From Arthrobacter sp. SLBN-83 (lineage in GTDB: Bacteria; Actinomycetota; Actinomycetes; Actinomycetales; Micrococcaceae), in contig NZ_VFMX01000001.1 of assembly GCF_006715285.1 (NCBI RefSeq), forward strand, positions 3,720,001-3,784,000: a stretch of DNA of 64,000 nucleotides. Direction: 5' to 3'. Made by a program: the position numbers and the translations under genes. Positions within the stretch are counted from its first letter, which is position 1, and every line of letters starts with the position of its first letter. Positions 35,737 to 44,180 of the stretch are shown piece by piece. The notes beneath the pieces were generated by a model. That model was not told the DNA's origin, made no database searches, and saw only the letters and a list, made by a program, of their open reading frames with translations.

Positions 35737-35937
35737 CTAGACGCGGATGCCTTGCAGTCGCTTGATGGCTGCTCGCTCGACCAGCGCGGGGACCATCGTC
35801 CGCACCGGACCCGAGTTGAAGGCTGAATACTCTTCGCAGACTGCGTCCTCAATGTCAGTCCTGGAGCGTCCCGGGAATTTGCAGGCAAGGGTGTTGATAA
35901 CCGACACCACAGCGTGCTGTTCTTCATTGCACTCCAT
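35737..35937 (-). CDS. three-helix bundle dimerization-domain protein
   Basis: A 66-residue helical protein (NTLACKFPGRSRTDIEDAVC ... PVRTMVPALVERAA) resembling the small actinobacterial three-helix-bundle family, probably a dimer with an interaction or regulatory role. GAGG lies 8 bp before the ATG. It stands alone in an accessory stretch. Confidence 0.65.
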   Translation of the reverse strand: MECNEEQHAVVSVINTLACKFPGRSRTDIEDAVCEEYSAFNSGPVRTMVPALVERAAIKRLQGIRV

Positions 35938-35978
35938 CGTTCACCTCATCGTCGAGCCTCTGCCGCAGCTTGAATGAT

Positions 35979-36013
35979 AAGCATGCTTGTTATTGTTGCT
36001 TGGAGTCAAGCAA
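35979..36013. promoter_or_regulatory. two adjacent dyads upstream of the small helical-protein gene
   Basis: AAGCATGCTT (self-complementary) is followed by TTGCTTG (35996-36002), a 4-nt centre and CAAGCAA (36007-36013). Both contain the same GCTTG half-site. The minus-strand TTGACT (36004-36009) inside could be a -35, but I see no matching -10. Confidence 0.4.
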
Positions 36014-36088
36014 TGAGTTCTGCCTGCTCTGCCAGTCTGTCCAAGATCTGGAGCGGGAAGAACTACAGCAGCACTTAAGGTCCTCGGC

Positions 36089-36943
36089 TCAGTACTTGTA
36101 GAAGCCCTCCCCCGAGGCGACGCCCAGCTTGCCCTGGTCGATGTAGTGCTCCTTCAGATGCTCGGCGAACGCCTGCGAACCGGCATCCGGCGAGGCCGAG
36201 GCGATGTTGTACGCCGTGGTGAGGCCGACGACGTCGTAGATCTGGAACGGTCCGCTCGGCGCCCCCGTGGCGATGCGCCAGGTCTTGTCAATGGTGTGCG
36301 GGTCGGCGACGCCCTGCAGCAGCAGTCCGGCGGCCGCGTTCAGTAGCGGAACCAGCAGCGAGTTCAGGACGTAGCCAGCCTTCTCCTTCCTGATCTCGAT
36401 CGGTTCCAGCCCGCTGTTCCGGGCAAAATCGACGACGGCGGCGTATACCGCCGGATCGGTTTCGGCGGTGCCCATGACCTCGGCGATGTTCTGCGCCCAG
36501 ATGTTGTTGGCGTAGTGCAGGGCCAGGAAGCGGTCCGGGCGTCCGGTGAAGTCTTTCAGGTCGCTGGGCAGCAGGGTGGACGAGTTGGTCGCGAAGATGG
36601 TTTTGGCGGGCGCCAGCTCCGCGAGCTTGCGGTAGACGTCACGTTTGAGTTCCAGCAGTTCGGGAACGGCTTCGATCACAAGGTCCGCGTCGACGACGGC
36701 GTCCCTGAGGTCTGCGGTGAGGCGGAGGTTCGCCAGGGCTGCTTCGGTCTTGCCCTCTGAGGCGCCGGCTACCTGTGCCCGGTAGATGCCGGCGAGGCGG
36801 GTGAAACGGTCCCGCGCTTTGGCAAGGGCGTCCTCGTCGACGTCATATGCGGTGACCACGAAACCGTGGAATGCGGCCTGGAAGGCGATCTGGGAGCCGA
36901 GCACTCCGGTGCCGAGCACGGTGAGCGTCTTGATGGAGGGCAT
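36089..36943 (-). CDS. 3-hydroxyacyl-CoA dehydrogenase
   Basis: A 284-residue NAD-dependent 3-hydroxybutyryl/acyl-CoA dehydrogenase: GTGVLGSQIAFQAAFHG (cofactor), ATNSSTLLPSDL, LHYANN (catalytic His region) and a C-terminal helical domain ending GEGFYKY. AAAGGAAA precedes ATG 36943, 23 bp after the EthR-like gene stop, so the two are co-transcribed. It could oxidise acids released by the divergent monooxygenase-hydrolase (inference). Confidence 0.9.
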   Translation of the reverse strand: MPSIKTLTVLGTGVLGSQIAFQAAFHGFVVTAYDVDEDALAKARDRFTRLAGIYRAQVAGASEGKTEAALANLRLTADLRDAVVDADLVIEAVPELLELKRDVYRKLAELAPAKTIFATNSSTLLPSDLKDFTGRPDRFLALHYANNIWAQNIAEVMGTAETDPAVYAAVVDFARNSGLEPIEIRKEKAGYVLNSLLVPLLNAAAGLLLQGVADPHTIDKTWRIATGAPSGPFQIYDVVGLTTAYNIASASPDAGSQAFAEHLKEHYIDQGKLGVASGEGFYKY

Positions 36944-36966
36944 AAGAGTTTCCTTTCGGCGCGGGC

Positions 36967-37599
36967 CTAGCGGCCGCCGGGGTTGTCGGACCCGTAGATA
37001 CTGCGGATCCAGATGGTTGACAGGACGTCCAGGGCTCCGGACTCCGCGATGGCGGGACTTTCCCGGTTGAGGACAGCAGTAATGACCCGTTCGTTCATCA
37101 GGTTCAGGCTCACCGCGAGATCGTGCGCGTCGATGCCGCCCGGCGCCGCCCCACGGGCCTGCTCGGCACGAATGACGTCGCTTGAGAAGTCGACCCAGGA
37201 CTGCATTGATTTGGACCACAGCCCGCGGACCTCGTCATTGCGGGCGCGCGCCGCGATGGCCGAGGTGGACACGCCGCGGTGGGAGACAAACACCTCAACG
37301 AACATCCCAATGGAACGGGTCCAGGCGCCCGCGGGGTCGCTCTCGAAATCGCGCGAAAGGTGCCCCACCCGGTGCTCGACCTCGGTGATGACCCGGTCCA
37401 GCAGGGCCAGCAGCACGGCATCTTTGGAGGGGAAATAGAAGTAAAACGTGGGACGCGAAATGCCGGCACCCCGGGCCAGGTCCTCGATGGAGACGTCGTC
37501 GAAGGCACGGCTGGCCAGGAGGGTCTCCGCGGTTACCAGGATCGCGTCCTGCCGCTCATCGCCGGAAACCCTCGCGCTGCGTCTTCCTCTTTGATCCAT
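36967..37599 (-). CDS. ethR: EthR-like TetR repressor
   Basis: A 210-residue TetR protein closely like mycobacterial EthR. The HTH segment is DLARGAGISRPTFYFYFPSK and the C-terminal part reads HDLAVSLNLMNERV ... IWIRSIYG. It is divergent from an EthA-type monooxygenase, the same arrangement as in mycobacteria, where EthR represses ethA. TAGGAT (37606-37611) is 6 bp before the ATG, so the mRNA may be leaderless. Two dyads in the 69-bp gap are probable binding sites. Confidence 0.88.
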   Translation of the reverse strand: MDQRGRRSARVSGDERQDAILVTAETLLASRAFDDVSIEDLARGAGISRPTFYFYFPSKDAVLLALLDRVITEVEHRVGHLSRDFESDPAGAWTRSIGMFVEVFVSHRGVSTSAIAARARNDEVRGLWSKSMQSWVDFSSDVIRAEQARGAAPGGIDAHDLAVSLNLMNERVITAVLNRESPAIAESGALDVLSTIWIRSIYGSDNPGGR

Positions 37600-37621
37600 G
37601 CGCCCATCCTAGTCCCGGTTC

Positions 37622-37656
37622 TCAACACAGTGTTGACTGCTTCAACATTAAGTCGA
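37622..37656. promoter_or_regulatory. tandem EthR-type operator and ethA promoter
   Basis: Dyad 1 TCAACACAGTGTTGA (37622-37636) is perfect. Dyad 2 TCAACATTAAGTCGA (37642-37656) has one mismatched pair. Their centres are exactly 20 bp apart, two helical turns, which suits cooperative binding by several dimers. The plus-strand promoter TTGACT (37633-37638), 16 bp, GATAAC (37655-37660) overlaps both and would give an almost leaderless ethA message. Confidence 0.72.
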
Positions 37657-37668
37657 TAACTTGGCGGC

Positions 37669-40080
37669 ATGAGCGAGCACCTAGATGTGTTGATTGTCGG
37701 CGCCGGGCTGAGCGGCGTGGGTTTCGCCAGCCGACTGAAGCGCGACCTACCCGGAAAAACCTTCACCGTACTGGAATCGCGGAACGCCGTCGGGGGAACC
37801 TGGGACCTGTTCCGGTACCCCGGGATCCGGTCCGACAGCGACATGTACACGCTCGGCTACTCCTTCCGGCCCTGGGCCGGCGCCAAGGCGATCGCGGACG
37901 GCGAGTCCATCCGCGAGTACATTGAGGCTACGGTCGCCGACGAGGGCCTGGCGCCGCAGATCCGCCTGAACACCCGGGTCATTTCCGCCGCATGGTCAAG
38001 CGAAACCGCACTGTGGACCGTGACGGCGATCCACACCTCCGGCGGCGAGTTCCGGTCCGGCGACCCCGCCTCCTCCCCCGAGCCGGTCACCTTCACCTGC
38101 TCGTTCCTGTCCGTCTGTTCCGGCTACTACCGCTATGACGAGGGGTTCACCCCGGCCATCGACGGGGCCGACACCTTTGCCGGAACGATCGTCCACCCGC
38201 AGCACTGGCCGGCCGACCTCGACTATGAGGGAAAGCGCGTGGTGGTCATCGGCAGCGGCGCCACGGCCGTGACGCTGGTGCCGTCCATGGCAAAGTCGGC
38301 GGCCAAGGTGACGATGCTGCAGCGCTCCCCCACCTACATCGCCCCCGTGCCCGCGCGGGACCACCTGGCCGACCGCCTCCGGGGCAAGCTGCCCGCGCAA
38401 CTGGCGTACGACGTCGTACGCTTCAAGAACATTCTTTTCTCCATGTTCACCTACCAGCTCAGCCGACGGCGGCCCGAGACGATGAAGGCGATCCTGCGCA
38501 AGTCGGCAGTAGCCAAACTCCCGGCGGGCTTCCCGGTGGACACGCACCTGGCCCCGTCGTACCAGCCGTGGGACCAGCGGGTCTGCGCGATCCCCAACGG
38601 GGACCTGTACCGGGCGATCAGTGCCGGCACTGCCGAGATAGTGACGGACACGATCTCCCGCATTACCCCGGACGGGATCGACCTGGCCTCCGGCACATCA
38701 CTGCCCGCCGACGTCATCGTCACGGCCACGGGACTGAACCTACTGGTGATCGGCGGCATGAAGGTCTCCGTCGACGGCGAGCCCGTGGACGTCGGAAGAA
38801 CACTCACCTATAAGGGCATGATGCTGGAGGGGGTGCCGAATTTTGCCCTCACCATCGGCTACACCAACGCGTCCTGGACCCTGAAGGCGGACCTCGTCGC
38901 CGGCTACATCTGTAGGCTGATCAAACAGCTCGACCGCCGGAACCTCCAGTGGGTGGTACCCGTGGCACCCGCCGACGTCGCCAGCGGCACGCTGTCCCCG
39001 CTGATCGACCTGAAGGCCGGCTACATCTTCCGTGGCGCCGACCAGTTGCCCCGGCAGGGCGCAGGCTCGCCGTGGCGGCTGCACCAGAACTACTTCCGTG
39101 ACTTCGCCCTGCTCCGGGCCGGCCGGGTGACCAATCACGTCCGGTTCGGCCGGCGCGGGCAGCCGGTGCGGGAAACCGGCCGGCAACCCGCGCCCCCGTC
39201 TCGGGATCCCCTCGCACTGCCGGGAACGGGCCATGTCACCGTCGCGGGGACACGCCTGCGCTACCGGAAGACCGGCAGCGGGGATCCGGTGCTGCTGCTG
39301 CACGGCATCGGCCAGAGCCTTGAGGACTGGAACGAACAGCACGAGCGGCTCTCGGACCGGCACACGGTCTACAGCGTCGACCTTCCCGGCTTCGCGTACT
39401 CCGAACGGCTCCCCGGCACGACGACCCTCGCAAAGCTGGCCGGGATCCTGCCGGCCTTCCTGGACGCCATCGGGGTTTCCGGGCCGCTGCCCGTAATGGG
39501 CAACTCGCTCGGCGGTGCCGTGGCCATGAAGCTGGCCGCCGACCACCCGGACCGCGTCTCCGCGCTCGTGCTGGCCAACAGCGCCGGATTCGGCAAGGAA
39601 GTGGCACTGGTCCTTCGCCTCCTTGCGGTCCGCCCGCTCGCGGCCCTGCTCCTGCGGCCCGACGAGAAAGCATCACGCCGGACCGTCCAGTCGCTGTTCT
39701 ACGACAAGACGCTGGTCACGGACGACCGCATCGGCCACGCGCTCGCACTGTCGCAGCGGGAGGCGCACCGCCGGACACTGCTCGACGTCGCCCGCGACCT
39801 GGGAACGATCTCCGGTGTCCGGGACGGGTGGCGCACCGCTCTGATCGGGGCGCTCGCCACGTCCGACGTTCCGGCGCTGGTGGTGTGGGGTGACCACGAC
39901 CACGTCCTGCCGTTCAGCCACCTTGAAGCGGCCGCCGCGGCGCTGCCCCGCGCGGAGACGCACGTCTTTGCCAAGACCGGACATATGCCGCAGATCGAAC
40001 GGCCCGACGAGTTCGCGGCGATAGTCGAGGACTTCCTTACGAGGGTCTCCGCAGACCGTCAGGCGGCCAGCTACCGGTAG
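37669..40080 (+). CDS. EthA-type Baeyer-Villiger monooxygenase fused to alpha/beta-hydrolase
   Basis: An 803-residue two-domain enzyme. Residues 1 to about 505 resemble mycobacterial EthA over its whole length: G11-x-G13-xx-G16 for FAD, the type-I BVMO fingerprint F170-x-G172-xxx-H176-xxx-W180-P, a second nucleotide site at G195/G197 and WTLKADL. After a proline-rich linker, residues 522-803 form an alpha/beta-hydrolase: oxyanion HGIG, nucleophile Ser613 (GNSLGG), Asp744 and His772, all present. Such a protein could turn a ketone into an ester and then split it to acid and alcohol. That is inference. Divergent from ethR. Confidence 0.9.
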   Translation: MSEHLDVLIVGAGLSGVGFASRLKRDLPGKTFTVLESRNAVGGTWDLFRYPGIRSDSDMYTLGYSFRPWAGAKAIADGESIREYIEATVADEGLAPQIRLNTRVISAAWSSETALWTVTAIHTSGGEFRSGDPASSPEPVTFTCSFLSVCSGYYRYDEGFTPAIDGADTFAGTIVHPQHWPADLDYEGKRVVVIGSGATAVTLVPSMAKSAAKVTMLQRSPTYIAPVPARDHLADRLRGKLPAQLAYDVVRFKNILFSMFTYQLSRRRPETMKAILRKSAVAKLPAGFPVDTHLAPSYQPWDQRVCAIPNGDLYRAISAGTAEIVTDTISRITPDGIDLASGTSLPADVIVTATGLNLLVIGGMKVSVDGEPVDVGRTLTYKGMMLEGVPNFALTIGYTNASWTLKADLVAGYICRLIKQLDRRNLQWVVPVAPADVASGTLSPLIDLKAGYIFRGADQLPRQGAGSPWRLHQNYFRDFALLRAGRVTNHVRFGRRGQPVRETGRQPAPPSRDPLALPGTGHVTVAGTRLRYRKTGSGDPVLLLHGIGQSLEDWNEQHERLSDRHTVYSVDLPGFAYSERLPGTTTLAKLAGILPAFLDAIGVSGPLPVMGNSLGGAVAMKLAADHPDRVSALVLANSAGFGKEVALVLRLLAVRPLAALLLRPDEKASRRTVQSLFYDKTLVTDDRIGHALALSQREAHRRTLLDVARDLGTISGVRDGWRTALIGALATSDVPALVVWGDHDHVLPFSHLEAAAAALPRAETHVFAKTGHMPQIERPDEFAAIVEDFLTRVSADRQAASYR

Positions 40081-40095
40081 CCAAGAAAGGTCCGA

Positions 40096-40839
40096 TTAGG
40101 AGCCCGTACCAGGCGCTGCCGGGGATGCCGTAAGTGCCCAGCGTGCCCGGGAGCGGCGAGGTTGACCACGTGCCCAGAACGCGATCATGAGTCCGACCGT
40201 GGCGGCCCCGCCGGCGAGGGTCCGGGGCGACGACCAGGAGCCTTCCGGGGTGGCAATCATGAAGGCGACCACGAGGGCGGCGATCCCCAGGAGAACTTCG
40301 ACGGTGCCCTGCAGCGGCCGGGCCCGGTACACCAGGAAGACCAGCCGGATAAGTGGGATCACCGGCAGCAGAAAGAGGCCCAGGCTCGGGATCGGGTAGA
40401 TCACGTTGAACGTGAAGATGGCCATGCCCAGCACCAGCAGGCCGAGGAACTTCAGCAGCTGCAGCACACGGAGCGGGCTCTCCGGCGCCCACCGGCTCAG
40501 CAGCAGACCCCATGCCGGCAGCCCTAGCAGCCAGCCGCCAGCCCAGAAACCAAAATCCAGCAGTGCCAGGACAGCGAGTAGGGCGCCGGGCAGCAGGAAC
40601 GCCGCGGCCTGCCGCAACGACACCTTCTTCAATGGACCGAAGATGCAGGCACCGATCAGAAGGTAAGAGGCGGTATAGCCGGGCAGCAGTTGGCCCGGCG
40701 GCACCTGGGCCAAGCCGTAGAGCAGCAGGCCCATTGAGACGACCATGACGCAAACCGCCGCGAACGTCCATGGACCGCGGTCACGAGTGCCTTTTGCATC
40801 CCCCAATGTCGCCTTCTCGTCATCCGCGATGCTGCCCAC
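40096..40839 (-). CDS. multi-pass membrane protein of unknown function
   Basis: About 247 residues with seven or so hydrophobic helices (WTFAAVCVMVVSMGLLLYGL, YLLIGACIFGPL and others) and short charged loops. No family recognised. GTG 40839, 1 bp after the SMI1-like gene stop, is the likely start. A longer reading to 40896 would overlap that gene. Convergent with the monooxygenase gene. Confidence 0.65.
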   Translation of the reverse strand: MGSIADDEKATLGDAKGTRDRGPWTFAAVCVMVVSMGLLLYGLAQVPPGQLLPGYTASYLLIGACIFGPLKKVSLRQAAAFLLPGALLAVLALLDFGFWAGGWLLGLPAWGLLLSRWAPESPLRVLQLLKFLGLLVLGMAIFTFNVIYPIPSLGLFLLPVIPLIRLVFLVYRARPLQGTVEVLLGIAALVVAFMIATPEGSWSSPRTLAGGAATVGLMIAFWARGQPRRSRARWALTASPAAPGTGS

Positions 40840-40840
40840 C

Positions 40841-41353
40841 CTAGAGTCCAGCCCTGGGGATTTCGAATTCCCAGTACTTCTCCCCGAGCGCCTCACGGTA
40901 CTGGGCGAGAAAGCTCAACAAGGTTGGAGCAGGACGGTACCAGTCTGATCTAGGGTCCAGCGGGAGAGCAACCAGGATCCCGTCTCCGTTGCCAGACAGG
41001 ATTAGAAGGTCCGAGTCACCTAAAAATTCACCGCAGACGATGTCTGCTGGCATGGCGTCTTCCGACCGGGCAGTACGAAACTCGAGCGTCCGTGCCGCCG
41101 CCTCCTTAGGTGAGAGAAGGGCCAGACCCCACTGTCCGTATTCAGTGTCCTCAAAGAGACGTGCATTTCGGCTGGTTAGCCAGAGTTGCCGCAGCTCGGC
41201 CGGAACGCCGTTGCGCCAATATGCTTCGATTTCTTCAAGGGACGCGGGAGCTGTAAGGGTACAGGCCAGCTTGAACGGGTTGATTCCCACCCCATCCCTC
41301 AACTCCGCGAACGCGTCAAAGGAAGTGAGAGCATCTGAGATTTTATTCGCCAT
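40841..41353 (-). CDS. SMI1/KNR4-family protein
   Basis: A 170-residue protein with the SUKH-type layout: SLEEIEAYWRNGVPAELRQLW near the start and a C-terminal WYRPAPTLLSFLAQYREALG. In bacteria many such proteins are immunity or decoy factors against secreted toxins, but no toxin gene is nearby. A GGGAGGG stretch precedes ATG 41353. The next gene starts 1 bp after its stop. Confidence 0.7.
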   Translation of the reverse strand: MANKISDALTSFDAFAELRDGVGINPFKLACTLTAPASLEEIEAYWRNGVPAELRQLWLTSRNARLFEDTEYGQWGLALLSPKEAAARTLEFRTARSEDAMPADIVCGEFLGDSDLLILSGNGDGILVALPLDPRSDWYRPAPTLLSFLAQYREALGEKYWEFEIPRAGL

Positions 41354-41656
41354 AGCCCGATCCCTCCCCCTGAGAACCAACGGACGCCACTGGGCGCCGC
41401 GCGACACAAACTAAGCTGTCAAAAGTCGTCTGATGTGGAACACCCTATGCCCTGTGGGCCGGCCGCGCAGCGCGTCCACCCCGACACATCCGGCTGCGTC
41501 ATACGGAGGGGAACACGCAAACCTGTCGCTCACAGGACCCCTGGTGCTATTACTCATCGGCTGGGTCCATGACAGTAAGACCGGAAGTCAAAAGGCCAGA
41601 GCCCCTTCATATGTTTTCCCCCGTCCTTCCTCGATACACTCGCCACAGGGGGCAGG

Positions 41657-41941
41657 ATGATGGGAAAAATTGATGAGCGGCCGTGGAACAGATCCTGGCC
41701 ATGGATATTCTTCATAACCCCGATCGTCCTATTCACGGGATGGCTTTGGATGCCCATAGGACGGTGCGCTGGATACACCGAGGACTATGAAGGAGACACT
41801 TCCTGTTACGTAGGCCCCCCAGCTGGCTACACCGCCACCTGGACCATAACCACAGTTTCCCTCTTCCTGGTGACAGCTTTCGCAGCAGGCTTAGTCAGAG
41901 CTCTATGGCGTAAACACCGAGGCTATAGAAGAGACCAGTAA
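41657..41941 (+). CDS. small two-helix membrane protein, unknown
   Basis: 94 residues: helix 1 (WPWIFFITPIVLFTGWLW), an external loop with two cysteines (RCAGYTEDYEGDTSCYVG) that may pair, helix 2 (ITTVSLFLVTAFAAGLV) and a basic tail. GGCAGG precedes the ATG. The 250-bp stretch before it and 226-bp stretch after it show no other gene. Confidence 0.55.
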   Translation: MMGKIDERPWNRSWPWIFFITPIVLFTGWLWMPIGRCAGYTEDYEGDTSCYVGPPAGYTATWTITTVSLFLVTAFAAGLVRALWRKHRGYRRDQ

Positions 41942-42126
41942 CGCCTCGATTACGACCCTAGAAGCCACCGCCGTCCAGACTCCTTCGTTGATAGTCGGCC
42001 CGCATAACGTCCGAAGGCATCAAGAACTCTAGGTATGCGCTCATTGTGCCCAACCCGAAAACAGCGACCCTCCGCGTTAGTGGAACCCCTACAAAATGGA
42101 CCCCGCGCCACCCCGGTAGCGTCGGC

Positions 42127-42150
42127 TGTACATTAGATTCCGCTTGTACA
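42127..42150 (+). promoter_or_regulatory. repeated TGTACA sites ahead of bioY
   Basis: TGTACA at 42127-42132 and 42145-42150, centres 18 bp apart, flank TAGATT (42134-42139), a possible -10. A biotin regulator could bind here. This is a guess from position. Confidence 0.35.
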
Positions 42151-42167
42151 ACCCCGACAGGACCGCC

Positions 42168-42806
42168 ATGAGCAGCATCACCACCAAGACCACTCCTCCG
42201 ACGGACCGTCGCCGCTGGAACGGCACAGACCTGGGCCTCATCGCCGTTTTCGCTGCCTTGGTTGCCGCCGCAGCCTTGGTGCCGGGCCTGGCCCTGAACG
42301 GCTTCGGCGTCCCCATCACCTTCCAGACCCTGGCGGTGATGCTCACCGGACTGGTGCTCGGACCCGCCCGCGGATTCGCCGCAGTCGGCCTTTACACGCT
42401 CCTGGGCCTGGCCGGCCTGCCCATCTTCAGCCAGGGCCGCAGCGGCCTGGCCATCCTCGCCGGCCCCTCGGCCGGGTACATCATCGCCTTCCCCATCGCC
42501 GCATTCGTCGTGGGATGGCTGGCCACCCTGGTGATCCGGCGGACCGTGAAGGCCCGTGCCCTCTGGTTCTTCCTCGCCGCGACAGCCACGAGCATCGTCT
42601 TCGTGCACACGCTCGGGTTCGTCGGCATCGCGATGAACTCCAAGGCCACACTGGAGCAGGCCTTCCTAAGCGACCTCGTCTTCTACCCCGGCGACATTAT
42701 CAAGAACGTCCTGGCAGCCGCCATCGCCGTCGCCCTTCATCGGGCCTTCCCGGACGTCCTGGTGCGCCGCGTCCGGCGCCGTACCCTGCCCGCCGAGAGC
42801 GCCTAG
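42168..42806 (+). CDS. bioY: biotin ECF transporter substrate-binding protein
   Basis: A 212-residue, six-helix membrane protein that captures biotin. BioY signatures are VPITFQTLAVMLTGLVLGP, GLPIFSQGRSGLAILAGPSAGYI and FYPGDIIKN. AGGA precedes ATG 42168. Followed by the ATPase and T-component genes, so the transporter is complete. Confidence 0.95.
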   Translation: MSSITTKTTPPTDRRRWNGTDLGLIAVFAALVAAAALVPGLALNGFGVPITFQTLAVMLTGLVLGPARGFAAVGLYTLLGLAGLPIFSQGRSGLAILAGPSAGYIIAFPIAAFVVGWLATLVIRRTVKARALWFFLAATATSIVFVHTLGFVGIAMNSKATLEQAFLSDLVFYPGDIIKNVLAAAIAVALHRAFPDVLVRRVRRRTLPAESA

Positions 42807-42812
42807 GCCCCC

Positions 42813-43541
42813 ATGCCCGCTGTGACATTCGCCCAGGCGTCCGTCGCCGTAGAACGGGAGGACTCCCCGCACCCCAAGGTGCTCCTTCACCCGGTGAACC
42901 TCCGGCTGGAGGAAGCGCGCATAGGCATCATCGGTGCCAACGGTTCCGGCAAATCCACTCTGCTGCGCCTGGTCAACGGGCTGATCCAGCCCACCACAGG
43001 CACAGTAGCGGTCGACGGCGACGATACAGTCCGTGCCGTCCGGAAAGTCCGGCGCAACGTGGGGTTTGTGTTCACCGATCCGCTGTCCCAGCTGGTCATG
43101 CCCACGGGCAGGGAGGACGTGGAGCTGTCCCTGCGCCGGTCCATCCGGAACGCGGCCGAACGCCGCAGCCAGGCAGAAGCCGCACTGCAAAGACTGGGCC
43201 TGCTGCACCTGGCTGACCAAAGCATCTACGAACTGTCCGGCGGCGAACGCCAGCTCATGGCGCTCGCCGCCGTGCTCGCCGTCGACCCTAAAGTGCTGGT
43301 CCTCGACGAGCCCTCCACCCTCCTGGACCTGCGCAACCGCGAACTGCTACGCAGGACGCTGGCGGGCCTGGACCAGCAGATCATCCTGTCCACGCACGAC
43401 CTCGAACTGGCCCTGGACATGGACCGGGTCCTGGTGATCGAGGACGGACGCGTGGCCTTCGACGGTGCCCCTGCAGAAGCAGTGACTGCCTACCGTTCCT
43501 GGTGCATGCAGGGGCTCAACACGGGGCGGGACGTCCAGTGA
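42813..43541 (+). CDS. bioM: biotin ECF transporter ATPase
   Basis: A 242-residue ABC ATPase energising biotin uptake. Walker A GANGSGKST, Q-loop around TDPLSQ, signature LSGGERQLMALAAVL, Walker B VLVLDEPST, and H-loop STHDLE. Six bases after bioY. Its TGA overlaps the bioN GTG. Confidence 0.93.
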   Translation: MPAVTFAQASVAVEREDSPHPKVLLHPVNLRLEEARIGIIGANGSGKSTLLRLVNGLIQPTTGTVAVDGDDTVRAVRKVRRNVGFVFTDPLSQLVMPTGREDVELSLRRSIRNAAERRSQAEAALQRLGLLHLADQSIYELSGGERQLMALAAVLAVDPKVLVLDEPSTLLDLRNRELLRRTLAGLDQQIILSTHDLELALDMDRVLVIEDGRVAFDGAPAEAVTAYRSWCMQGLNTGRDVQ

Positions 43542-44161
43542 GGGGACACGGCTTCCTCCTGGCCAACTATGTGCCCGGCGATTCCCTCCTGCACCGGGCG
43601 CCGCTGGCATTGAAGTTCCTCCTGGTCGTCGCCTGCGGCCTGGTTTCCTTCATCATTGTTGACTGGCGCATCTCCGCAGCCGTACTCGCCGCGCTTTGCG
43701 CCCTCTTCCTGCTTTCCGGCGCCGGAGTGAAAAGGCTCTGGAAGGCCATCCGGCCGCTTGCCCCCGTGCTGTTGGTGATTGCGCTCTTCCAGTGGTGGCA
43801 ACTCGGTGGCCCCACGGCGGCGAGGATCGTGCTGAACATCCTGCTCTGCGTGGTGGCCGCGTCTCTGCTAACCGCCACCACCCCCATTCAGCGGCTCCTC
43901 GACGGCATCGTCCGGGCTGCCCGTCCCTTCACGAGGTTCGGCGCGGATCCGGAGCGCTTTGCCCTGACAATCGGCATCATGCTCCGCAGCATCCCGTTCA
44001 TCGCCGGCACCTTCGCCGATGTCCGTGACTCCGCCAAGGCCCGCGGCCTGGAGCGCAATCCGCGGGCTTTGGTCCTGCCGGTCTTCATCACCTCAGTGGC
44101 TTATGCGCGGCAAACGGGTGAAGCACTCGCCGCCCGGGGCCTGGGCGAGGCCGAGGACTGA
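43538..44161 (+). CDS. bioN: biotin ECF transporter T-component
   Basis: A 207-residue EcfT-type membrane protein linking BioY to BioM. It has four or five helices and coupling motifs of the Ala-Arg-Gly type (SAKARGLER and AARGLGEAED). The GTG at 43538 overlaps the bioM stop (GTGA). An in-frame ATG 12 codons upstream lies inside bioM and is less likely. Confidence 0.92.
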   Translation: MRGHGFLLANYVPGDSLLHRAPLALKFLLVVACGLVSFIIVDWRISAAVLAALCALFLLSGAGVKRLWKAIRPLAPVLLVIALFQWWQLGGPTAARIVLNILLCVVAASLLTATTPIQRLLDGIVRAARPFTRFGADPERFALTIGIMLRSIPFIAGTFADVRDSAKARGLERNPRALVLPVFITSVAYARQTGEALAARGLGEAED

Positions 44162-44180
44162 AGCCGGCTGCCGTGAAAGG

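Noticed and set aside
40841..41353. SMI1/KNR4 gene as part of a toxin-immunity locus
   Set aside because: No polymorphic toxin, secretion signal or Rhs-like gene is adjacent, so an immunity role is not supported.
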